A stretch of DNA of 64,000 nucleotides. Origin: Azospira sp. I13. GTDB taxonomy: Bacteria > Pseudomonadota > Gammaproteobacteria > Burkholderiales > Rhodocyclaceae. The DNA is taken from the NCBI RefSeq assembly GCF_003112695.1, contig NZ_BFBP01000026.1, positions 1 to 64,000 of the forward strand, read 5' to 3'. The notes under the pieces were generated by a model. That model did no database searches. It was not told the DNA's origin and saw only the letters and a program-made list of their open reading frames with translations. Each line of letters opens with the position of its first letter. The first letter of the stretch is position 1. The position numbers were made by a program, and so were the translations under genes. Of this stretch, positions 31,401-41,857 are shown one piece after another.

Positions 31401-32210
31401 CTAGGCGGGGACTGGCCGGCGGGCCAAGTGCAGGGCGAGGACGAAGCTGGCGGCGATGATGGTCACCAGGGCAAAGCCGAAGGCCAGCTCCTTGCCGTCG
31501 CTCCAGGCCTCGACGGCCGGGGAAAGCATCTTGGCAGCGCCGAAGGCGGCCACCAGCAGGCTGACGGCGGAAACCACCAGCCCCATGACCCGGGAGGCTA
31601 CCAGCGCCACCATGTCGGCCCGGGCGATGAGGCGGGAGATCCACAGGCCGTTGATGCCGTCGGTCACCAGCATGCCCAGCATGAACAACAGGGAGAGGCC
31701 CAGGGCATGTTCCCAGCCACCGTGGCGGGTGGCGGTGAAGGCGAAGAGGGCAGCCTGGGAAAGGGTATCGAAGGAGAGGGCGAAGAGGGCACCCACTGCC
31801 GCCACCAGGAGCGGATGGCCGGCTTGTTGCAGGCGGCCGAGAAAGCGCCCCTTGAGCCCGGCTGGGCGCACCAGTTCGCCGGGGGCAGCGGCCAGCACGG
31901 CCCGCAGGTTCATGATGCCGAGGACGGTGAGAAAGAGGATGGAGATCAGGCCCCCCACCCATTCGAACCATTCCGGCACCTGCCAGACATCGGACAAGCC
32001 GCCCACCACCAGGGCGATGGCGACGACGATGGTGCCGTGGCCGAGGGAAAAGAGGGTGCCGCAGTAGCGGGCGAGGCGGGGATTGGCGCGGGCGTTGAAG
32101 CGGATCAGCCCGTCGATGGTGGCCAGGTGGTCGGCATCGAAGCCGTGCTTCATGCCCAGGATGAGAACCAGGGAAGCGAGGGCAAGCCAGTTGTCGGGCA
32201 AGGTATCCAC
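31401..32210 (-). CDS. HoxN/NixA-family nickel permease
   Basis: Nickel/cobalt transporter of the NiCoT family, 269 residues with about eight membrane helices. The signature H-x4-D-H (HGFDADHLATID) begins at His22, the metal-recognition motif. LGHGTIVV and the later GMLVTDGING stretch match the family's second and third motifs. It supplies nickel for the hydrogenase made by the Hyp proteins further on. The promoter region upstream holds an FNR-like box and a NikR-like half operator, so it is probably expressed under low oxygen and low nickel. Confidence 0.9.
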   Translation of the reverse strand: MDTLPDNWLALASLVLILGMKHGFDADHLATIDGLIRFNARANPRLARYCGTLFSLGHGTIVVAIALVVGGLSDVWQVPEWFEWVGGLISILFLTVLGIMNLRAVLAAAPGELVRPAGLKGRFLGRLQQAGHPLLVAAVGALFALSFDTLSQAALFAFTATRHGGWEHALGLSLLFMLGMLVTDGINGLWISRLIARADMVALVASRVMGLVVSAVSLLVAAFGAAKMLSPAVEAWSDGKELAFGFALVTIIAASFVLALHLARRPVPA

Positions 32211-32240
32211 AGCCGCAGACCTTCCACCAGGATTGGAAAG

Positions 32241-32289
32241 GTAGGAAGAATAAACTTTAGTTCATACGAATTGGGTTGACCTGGATCAG
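32241..32289 (-). promoter_or_regulatory. FNR-like and NikR-like sites of the nickel permease promoter
   Basis: TTGAC-CTGG-ATCAG (32276-32289) matches the FNR/Anr consensus TTGAT-N4-ATCAA at eight of ten positions. It is centred about 42 bp upstream of a start predicted from TATTCT on the minus strand (32247-32252), class II FNR geometry. Between them lies TCATAC (32262-32267), and GTAGGA (32241-32246) sits 15 bases away, close to the NikR operator GTATGA-N16-TCATAC. The one-base-short spacing is a weakness. Confidence 0.5.
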
Positions 32290-32490
32290 ATTTCTGCCGG
32301 GAAAGATCGCCCGCCGCAGCGCGCTGCCGGCAGCGAAGCCCAGGAATAGGGAATAGGGCGCAGAACATCGGAAAGCCGGCCTGGCCAGCCTCAGCATCAG
32401 GAACGCTTCGACAACGAGGGGAGGAGGAAGGCCTCCATCTGGCGGTACAGCCCATGGCAGTCCGCGAGTTTTCTATTGCCGATGGCACCC

Positions 32491-33873
32491 TCAGGCCGCC
32501 GTGCCGCCATCCCGGGGTAGAGTGAGGCGGAAAACGGCACCGCCTTGTGGATGGTTGCTGGCGACGATACGGCCACCGTGGCGTTCGACGATGCCATAGG
32601 AGATGGAGAGCCCCAGGCCCGTGCCTTCCCCCACCGGCTTGGTGGTGAAGAAGGGGTCGAAGAGATGGCCCAGGGCCTCGTCGGGAATGCCGGGGCCGTT
32701 GTCGTGGAAAGTCAGGCGTACTTCCCGCTCGCCCAGCTCGCCGCTGATCTCCAGCAGGGGCGCGGGCTGCGCTGCCGTGGCCTGCAAGGCGTTCTGCACC
32801 AGGTTCATCACCACCTGCTGCAACTGGCCCGGGGAGCCCCGCAGGGGCAGCGCTTCCGGCAGCTCCGTGTGCACGGCGAAGTGGGGCGGGGCGCTCTTGG
32901 CCACCCAGCGCACGGCGCGTTCCACTACCTCAGCCAGATTGAAGCGCTCGGCGGCCTCCCGGTCCAGGGCGGAGAAACGCTTGAGGCCGTCCACTATGTC
33001 CCGGGTACGCTCGGCCCCTTCGATCATGCCGTCGATGAGGGGCGACATGTCCTCCATGATGCGGTCGATGCGCAGTTCGCTGCGCAGCTCTTCCAACTCG
33101 GGAATGCAGTCGCAACCCCGGTTGTGCACCGCTTCCAGATAGGTTTGCAGGCGCCCGGCGTAGCGTTGCAGGGCCAGCACGTTGCCCAGCACGAAGCTGA
33201 TGGGGTTGTTCAGTTCATGGGCCACCCCGGCCACCAGGCGGCCTAGGGAGGCCATTTTTTCCGAATGCAGCAGTTGTTGCTGGGTACGCTTCAGGTCTTC
33301 GTGGGTTTGCCGCAATTCCCGATAGGCCCGGCGCAGTTCCCCCACCGGGCGGCCGGTGACCACCATGCCGATGAGCTTGCCGGTGCCGGAGAGGCGGGGC
33401 GTCCAGTTGAAGGAAACCGGCACGGCGCCGCCGTCCTCGGCCTGCAGCAGCAGCTCCACATCCTGGCCCCCCTGGTCGCCGCTGGGCGCGTGGATGAAGA
33501 GGCTTTCCGCCGTTTGCCGGGCCGCCGGGTCGGTGAATAGATCGAAGATCAGGGTGCCCTTGAGGGCACTCTCGGTGCGCCCCGTATAGCGCTGGAAGGC
33601 CGGATTGACCTCCTCGATGCGGCCGTGGCGGTCGCACACCACCAGGATATCCGACATGGAGGCGAGGATGCTGGCGATGAAGCGGTGGGATTCTTCCAGA
33701 GCCGCATTGTTTTGCTCCAGGGCTACTTCGTACTGCAGTAGGTCGTTGTAGACCTCGTCCATCTTCTGGATGACTTCGATCCAGACCTTTTCATTGACGC
33801 CATCCAGCAACTGGGCCGGCTCCGGCAGTAGGCTGCCATCGAGCAGGGGGCGGGCGGGGCGCTTGGCGGTCAT
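32491..33873 (-). CDS. hoxJ: HupT/HoxJ-like hydrogen-signalling histidine kinase
   Basis: Soluble PAS-containing histidine kinase, 460 residues, without membrane segments. An N-terminal helical region precedes the PAS domain (about 75-190: DILVVCDRHGRIEEVNPAF), then the H-box VAGVAHELNNPISF near residue 218, and N, G1, F and G2 boxes (NLVQNALQA, DNGPGIPD, FDPFFTTKP, GTGLGLSI). HoxJ/HupT kinases receive the H2 signal from the regulatory hydrogenase HoxBC and act on HoxA; the sequence fits that family well, although it stands next to nikR and the nickel permease, about 13 kb from hoxBC and hoxA. The start could lie upstream; ATG 33873 is 13 bp past the nikR stop. Confidence 0.8.
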   Translation of the reverse strand: MTAKRPARPLLDGSLLPEPAQLLDGVNEKVWIEVIQKMDEVYNDLLQYEVALEQNNAALEESHRFIASILASMSDILVVCDRHGRIEEVNPAFQRYTGRTESALKGTLIFDLFTDPAARQTAESLFIHAPSGDQGGQDVELLLQAEDGGAVPVSFNWTPRLSGTGKLIGMVVTGRPVGELRRAYRELRQTHEDLKRTQQQLLHSEKMASLGRLVAGVAHELNNPISFVLGNVLALQRYAGRLQTYLEAVHNRGCDCIPELEELRSELRIDRIMEDMSPLIDGMIEGAERTRDIVDGLKRFSALDREAAERFNLAEVVERAVRWVAKSAPPHFAVHTELPEALPLRGSPGQLQQVVMNLVQNALQATAAQPAPLLEISGELGEREVRLTFHDNGPGIPDEALGHLFDPFFTTKPVGEGTGLGLSISYGIVERHGGRIVASNHPQGGAVFRLTLPRDGGTAA

Positions 33874-33886
33874 GGGGCGGGCCGGC

Positions 33887-34372
33887 TCAACGGCTGGGCT
33901 TGAGATGGAGGTGGCGGTAGCCATGGCCATGGGTATGGCTGTGGGGGTGGCTGTGCTGGTGGGTTTCATCCAGCTCCACGGTGACCAGGTTGAGCTGGCC
34001 GTGGCGTACGCCCCGCTCGGCCATGAGGGCCTGGGCGAAGGTGCGGACCTGCTCCGTCGGCCCCTTGAGGATGGTACTTTCGATGCAGTGCTCGTGGTCC
34101 AGATGGGCGTGCAGGGTGGAAACGGTCAGATCGTGGTGGTCGTGCTGGATGGCTGTGAGACGCTCCGCCAGCTCCCGCTCATGGTGGTTGTAAACGTAGG
34201 AGAGATTGGCGACGCAGTGGGCCGATTCCTTGCGGGCCTGGCGCCAGTTTTCCAGCTGGCTGCGGAGCAGATCGCGCACGGCTTCGGAGCGGTTGCTGTA
34301 ACCCCGGGCGGCGATGAGGGCGTCGAATTCCCGCGCCAGCTCCTCGTCCAGGGATATGGTGATGCGTTCCAT
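33887..34372 (-). CDS. nikR: Nickel-responsive regulator NikR
   Basis: Ribbon-helix-helix repressor that binds Ni2+ and shuts down nickel uptake genes. Residues 1-45 form the DNA-binding domain (ERITISLDEELAREFD). The C-terminal ACT-like domain carries the ligands His77, His88, His90 and Cys96 (LHAHLDHEHC), one position offset from E. coli NikR. A His-rich tail (HQHSHPHSHTHGHGYRHLH) may store nickel. ATG 34372 is preferred because GGAGACC lies upstream and the conserved domain begins there; a longer frame adds unrelated residues. It lies 13 bp upstream of the kinase gene. Confidence 0.93.
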   Translation of the reverse strand: MERITISLDEELAREFDALIAARGYSNRSEAVRDLLRSQLENWRQARKESAHCVANLSYVYNHHERELAERLTAIQHDHHDLTVSTLHAHLDHEHCIESTILKGPTEQVRTFAQALMAERGVRHGQLNLVTVELDETHQHSHPHSHTHGHGYRHLHLKPSR

Positions 34373-34451
34373 GGGGTCTCCCGGGCCGGAAGGGAAGAGG
34401 GAAGGTGTCCGGCCCCAATCGCGCCAGTCTACCAAAGGCCCAGGACTCAAA

Positions 34452-34475
34452 GAAAAAGGCCCGCCGAAGCGGGCC
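34452..34475 (-). terminator. Intrinsic terminator of htpX
   Basis: On the minus strand GGCCCGC-TTCG-GCGGGCC is followed by five T's, a tetraloop hairpin just past the htpX stop. Confidence 0.85.
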
Positions 34476-34493
34476 CGAGGTGAGGCAGGGAAA

Positions 34494-35375
34494 TCAGCCG
34501 CGCTGCTGCAGGGCGGCGATGCGTTCCTCGATGCTGGGGTGGCTGGCGAAGGCGCTCATCCAGCCCTTGCCACCCGCGATGCCGGAGGCCGCCATATTGC
34601 TCGGCAGGGGCTCCGGCGACAGGCCGCCGAGGCGCTGCAGGGCTGCCATCATGGGGCGCGGGTTGTTGCCCATGAGTCGGGCGGCGCCGGCGTCGGCCCG
34701 GAATTCCCGCTGACGGGAGAAGTACATGACGATCATGCTGGCCAGGATGCCGAAAACGATGTCGCAGACCACCACCGTCACCATATAGCCCATGCCGGGG
34801 CCGGAGGATTCCTCGTTATCCTTCTTGAGGAAGCTGTCCACCAGATACCCCACTACCCGGGCCAGGAAAAAGACGAAGGTGTTCACCACGCCCTGGATCA
34901 GGGTCAGGGTCACCATGTCGCCGTTGGCCACGTGGGCGACCTCGTGGGCCAGCACTGCCTCCACCTCCTCCTTGCTCATGGATTGCAGCAGGCCGGTGGA
35001 TACCGCCACCAGGGAGTTGTTGCGGCTGGGGCCGGTGGCGAAGGCGTTGGCCTCGCCCTCGTAGATGGCCACTTCCGGCATGGGCAGGCCGGCGTTCTTC
35101 GCCAGGCGGGCGACAGTGTCCACCAGCCACGCTTCGGTGGGGTTGCGCGGCTGTTCGATGACTTGGGCGCCGGTGCTCCATTTGGCCATGGGCTTGGACA
35201 GCCACAGGGAAATGAAGGAGCCGCCGAAACCCATCACCGCGGCAAAGCCCAGCAACATCGGCAGGTTGAGGCCGTTGGCGGTGAGGAAGCGGTTGAGGCC
35301 CAGCAGATTCACCACCAGGCCGAGAACCACCATGATGGCCAGGTTGGTGGCAAGGAAGATCAGAACGCGTTTCAT
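34494..35375 (-). CDS. htpX: Membrane zinc metalloprotease HtpX
   Basis: Integral-membrane M48 protease that helps to degrade misfolded membrane proteins. The zinc motif HEVAH lies near residues 140-145 and the third ligand in [12 protein letters not shown]. Four membrane segments are seen: about 4-22, 32-50, 155-175 and 190-212. The length of 293 residues is typical. ATG 35375 begins the first TM; upstream codons in frame have no homology. It shares a strand with the ribosome-associated protein gene upstream. Confidence 0.94.
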   Translation of the reverse strand: MKRVLIFLATNLAIMVVLGLVVNLLGLNRFLTANGLNLPMLLGFAAVMGFGGSFISLWLSKPMAKWSTGAQVIEQPRNPTEAWLVDTVARLAKNAGLPMPEVAIYEGEANAFATGPSRNNSLVAVSTGLLQSMSKEEVEAVLAHEVAHVANGDMVTLTLIQGVVNTFVFFLARVVGYLVDSFLKKDNEESSGPGMGYMVTVVVCDIVFGILASMIVMYFSRQREFRADAGAARLMGNNPRPMMAALQRLGGLSPEPLPSNMAASGIAGGKGWMSAFASHPSIEERIAALQQRG

Positions 35376-35400
35376 GGTTTTACTCCGTTGAAAATCCGGA

Positions 35401-35778
35401 TCAGAAAGCCGGCACCGGCTCTGCTGCCAGCATTGGCTCGGCGTGGCGCTCCTGGCGTGCCTTGCGGCGCAGGGGGGCAACGCTGCGCCCCAGGGCGCGG
35501 GTCAGCACCTGGGCGGCGCGATGGGCGGCACCGTCAATGGCGGCCCGCAGGTCGCCGGCCACATCACTGACCACCAGGGGCGCCTGGCCGTCCACATCCA
35601 CCTGGATGCGGCACAGCTTGTCCACGCCGCCCCGGTGGCCGTTGCGGTCCATCAGGCGCACGGTGATGGCGCGGATGCGGTGGCGGCTGCGGTCCAGGGC
35701 GAAGCCCAGGCGATGGGCGATGTACTGGCGGATGTCGGACCCGATAGCGATACGACGGGCGATGATTTTCGGCTTCAT
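35401..35778 (-). CDS. HPF/RaiA-like ribosome-associated protein
   Basis: A 125-residue protein similar to the hibernation-promoting factor/RaiA group, which binds the 30S subunit in slow growth. The conserved pattern is seen in [23 protein letters not shown] and a basic C-terminal half (RRKARQERH). It is divergent from classical HPF. ATG 35778 follows GGAGGA. It lies upstream of htpX and diverges from the NhaR-like gene. Confidence 0.72.
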   Translation of the reverse strand: MKPKIIARRIAIGSDIRQYIAHRLGFALDRSRHRIRAITVRLMDRNGHRGGVDKLCRIQVDVDGQAPLVVSDVAGDLRAAIDGAAHRAAQVLTRALGRSVAPLRRKARQERHAEPMLAAEPVPAF

Positions 35779-35882
35779 GGCGTCCTCCTGAGGAAGAAAG
35801 CGAATCGAGGGCTCAGGTTACGGGTTTTGTTTTTCAGTAAAAAGCAGAGAGAATGAGATTATTGCTGCGGAAAAAACTGAGT

Positions 35883-36803
35883 ATGAGCGCGCCGAACCTT
35901 TCTTCCACACCCCTCAATCACCGGCACCTCCACTACTTCTGGGTGGTAGCCAAGGAGGGCGGCATCAGCCGGGCTGCCCAGCGCCTGGGGGTGGCGATAC
36001 AAACCATCAGCAGCCAGCTCAAGGAACTGGAGCAGGCCCTGGGCACGGCCTTGTTCACCCAGGAAGGCCGGCGCCTGGTGTTGACGGAGGCGGGGCGCAC
36101 CACCCTGCATTACGCCGACCAGATCTTCCTGCTCGGCGAGCAGTTGCAGGAGGCTTTGCAGGCGCGGACGGCGGCCGAAGGCTTACGTCTGGCTGTCGGC
36201 ATTTCCGATGCCCTGCCCAAGCTCATCGCCTACCGTCTGCTGCAACCGGCCATGAACCTGCCCCAGAGTGTGCGCCTGGTTTGCCATGAGGGGGAGTTCG
36301 ACGAACTGCTGGCCGACCTCGCCCTGCACAAGCTGGATGTGGTACTGACCGACCGGCCGGCGGGCAGTCATCCCAATCTTAGGGTGTTCAGCCACCCCCT
36401 GGGGGAGTGCCGCATGGGCATTTTCGGCACGGCGGCCTTGCAGGCAAGCCTGGCCCCGGGCTTCCCCAACTCCCTGAATGGCGCGCCGCTGCTGCTGCCC
36501 ACCCGGGATACCGCCCTGCGGGGGCGCATCGATGCCTGGCTGTCGGCCCGCAACCTGCATCCTGAAATTGTCGGAGAGTTCGAGGACAGCGCCCTGATGA
36601 TGACCTTCGGCCGCTCCGGGCTGGGCCTGTTTCCTGCGCCGTCCTTGCTGGCAGACAATCTCGAGGAACAGTTCCTCTCCCTGCCGGTGGGTGAAATGGA
36701 AGGGGTGCGGGAGCAGTTTTATGCCATTTCCAACGAGCGGAAAATTCGTCATCCGGCGGTGGAAGCCCTGCGGTTGGGCATTGGGAGTTTGAAACTGGGC
36801 TGA
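35883..36803 (+). CDS. LysR-family regulator, NhaR-like
   Basis: LysR transcription factor, about 306 residues. The N-terminal helix-turn-helix (LNHRHLHYFWVVAKEGGISRAA) closely follows NhaR, the sodium-responsive activator of nhaA. The C-terminal part is the usual two-lobed effector domain. No nhaA is in view. ATG 35883 is chosen; ATG 35853 in frame, with AGAGAG upstream, is an alternative. It is separated from metH by a riboswitch leader. Confidence 0.86.
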   Translation: MSAPNLSSTPLNHRHLHYFWVVAKEGGISRAAQRLGVAIQTISSQLKELEQALGTALFTQEGRRLVLTEAGRTTLHYADQIFLLGEQLQEALQARTAAEGLRLAVGISDALPKLIAYRLLQPAMNLPQSVRLVCHEGEFDELLADLALHKLDVVLTDRPAGSHPNLRVFSHPLGECRMGIFGTAALQASLAPGFPNSLNGAPLLLPTRDTALRGRIDAWLSARNLHPEIVGEFEDSALMMTFGRSGLGLFPAPSLLADNLEEQFLSLPVGEMEGVREQFYAISNERKIRHPAVEALRLGIGSLKLG

Positions 36804-36888
36804 CGGGCCGTCATCGAATTCCTGGATCACCCTGTTTTTAATCAAGTTTTGCTTGGCAGCGGGAGCGGCAAAAAGTAAACTTGCGTCC
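36804..36888. other. Leader upstream of SAH riboswitch
   Basis: No gene seen. The AT-richer sequence near 36830-36880 probably contains the metH promoter, but no clear pair of hexamers could be assigned. Confidence 0.3.
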
Positions 36889-36966
36889 CTGCCGAGGAGC
36901 GCTGCGACCCGACCGGTTATTTCCGGATGACGGGCCAGGCTCGGCAACGATCAACGGCGCTCGCAA
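36889..36966 (+). ncRNA. SAH riboswitch (metH leader)
   Basis: The aptamer core fits the S-adenosylhomocysteine riboswitch: CCGAGGAGCGCTGC at its 5' side, then CCAGGCTCGG (36935-36944) pairing back to CCGAG, and CAACGGCGCTCGC pairing with GAGCGC. This RNA class switches on genes of SAH recycling when SAH builds up. Here it precedes metH by about 90 bases, as in other beta- and gammaproteobacteria. A hairpin CAAACC/GGTTTG follows at about 36964-36983 and may be part of the expression platform. Confidence 0.87.
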
Positions 36967-37058
36967 ACCCCAGAAATGGTTTGTGGCGCCGTTTGCTTTT
37001 CCAGCAATGCAAAGTGGCGGCGCCCGGCCGATGAATCACTGAAACGCCGAGGTAATCC

Positions 37059-40766
<3,708 letters not shown>

Positions 40767-40772
40767 GGCCAC

Positions 40773-40851
40773 CTGCCCGGAGAGGCAGGAAAGACGCCAG
40801 TCTTCCGGTCAGCATGGCCGGGATGCCCGTCTTTCCTGCCTCTCCGGGCAG
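40773..40851. repeat. Long perfect 24-bp inverted repeat after metH
   Basis: Arms 40773-40796 and 40828-40851 are perfectly complementary (CTGCCCGGAGAGGCAGG... to ...CCTGCCTCTCCGGGCAG), with a 31-base loop. Inside, AAGAC-N4-GTCTT forms an alternative hairpin. It lies six bases past the metH stop and is too long for a usual terminator; it may be a structural mRNA end, an RNase III substrate or a mobile palindromic repeat. Confidence 0.85.
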
Positions 40852-40865
40852 CCACCCCCGTGCAG

Positions 40866-40898
40866 CGGCCCGCCCTCTTCGGCGGGCCGTTTCCTTTT
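40866..40898 (+). terminator. Intrinsic terminator after metH
   Basis: CGGCCCGCC, six-base loop, GGCGGGCCG, then TTTCCTTTT. A clear stop about 100 bp past metH. Confidence 0.88.
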
Positions 40899-41051
40899 GC
40901 TGCACCGCCAGACTACGGCCATTTTCTTGGTGACATAATGAAATCGCCATGGCGTCCCCCATGGGGTGCCGCCGGGCGAGATTTCCGGGTGGCAAGCCAC
41001 ATTCTTTTTACAAGCCTCCCGGTCCCCAAGCCAAAAAAACGAGGAGGTTGT

Positions 41052-41789
41052 ATGAGTCAAAAACTGGCATACGTCACGGGGGGGATGGGCGGCATCGGTA
41101 CCGCCATCTGCCAGCGCCTGCATAAGGATGGTTTCAAGGTCGTCGCCGGTTGCGGGCCGACCCGCAATTACCAGGAGTGGCTGGCCGAACAGAAGGCCTT
41201 GGGTTTCACTTTCTACGCCAGCGCCGGCAACGTCGGCGATTGGGATTCCACGGTGGAGGCCTTCGCCAAGGTTAAGGCCGAGCACGGGCCGGTGGCGGTG
41301 CTGGTGAACAACGCCGGCATCACCAAGGACGGGCAGTTCCGCAAAATGAGCAAGGCGGACTGGGATGCGGTGCTATCCACCAACCTGGACAGCCTTTTCA
41401 ACGTCACCAAGCAGGTCATCGAAGACATGGTGGAGGCCAATTTCGGCCGCATCATCAACATCTCTTCGGTGAACGGCCAGAAGGGCCAGTTCGGCCAGGT
41501 GAACTATTCCACCGCCAAGGCCGGCATCCACGGCTTCACCATGGCCCTGGCCCAGGAAGTGGCGGGCAAGGGCGTCACGGTGAACACCGTCAGCCCCGGC
41601 TACATCGGCACCGACATGGTCCGCGCCATCCGCCCCGAAGTGTTGGAGAAGATCGTCGCCACGGTGCCGGTGAAGCGTTTGGGGGAACCCTCCGAGATCG
41701 CTTCCATGGTGGCCTGGCTGGCCTCCGCCGAAGGGGGCTATGCCACCGGGGCGGACTTCTCGGTCAACGGCGGTCTGCACATGGGCTGA
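41052..41789 (+). CDS. phaB: Acetoacetyl-CoA reductase
   Basis: NADPH-dependent reductase giving (R)-3-hydroxybutyryl-CoA, the precursor for polyhydroxybutyrate. It is a short-chain dehydrogenase: TGGMGGIG cofactor motif near residue 10, NNAG, catalytic Ser in NISSVNGQKGQ, and Tyr/Lys in NYSTAKAG near residues 151-155. It strongly resembles Ralstonia PhaB throughout, including TGADFSVNGGLHMG at the end. The start ATG 41052 follows GAGGAGG. No PHA synthase lies next to it. Confidence 0.94.
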   Translation: MSQKLAYVTGGMGGIGTAICQRLHKDGFKVVAGCGPTRNYQEWLAEQKALGFTFYASAGNVGDWDSTVEAFAKVKAEHGPVAVLVNNAGITKDGQFRKMSKADWDAVLSTNLDSLFNVTKQVIEDMVEANFGRIINISSVNGQKGQFGQVNYSTAKAGIHGFTMALAQEVAGKGVTVNTVSPGYIGTDMVRAIRPEVLEKIVATVPVKRLGEPSEIASMVAWLASAEGGYATGADFSVNGGLHMG

Positions 41790-41813
41790 TTCGTCACCCG
41801 CGTTGGCCCCTCA

Positions 41814-41837
41814 GCCGGCCCCTTGCGGGCCGGTTTT
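41814..41837 (+). terminator. Intrinsic terminator after phaB
   Basis: GCCGGCCC, five-base loop, GGGCCGG, TTTT. It separates phaB from the convergent GGDEF/EAL gene. Confidence 0.82.
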
Positions 41838-41857
41838 CATTGGTGGGCCAGGAGGGC

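Noticed and set aside
32211-32490. Cobalamin riboswitch before the nickel/cobalt permease
   Set aside because: No B12-box or other conserved core could be found; an FNR-like box and NikR-like sites are seen instead.
36804-37058. Cobalamin riboswitch before metH
   Set aside because: The conserved core fits the SAH riboswitch; no B12-box is present.
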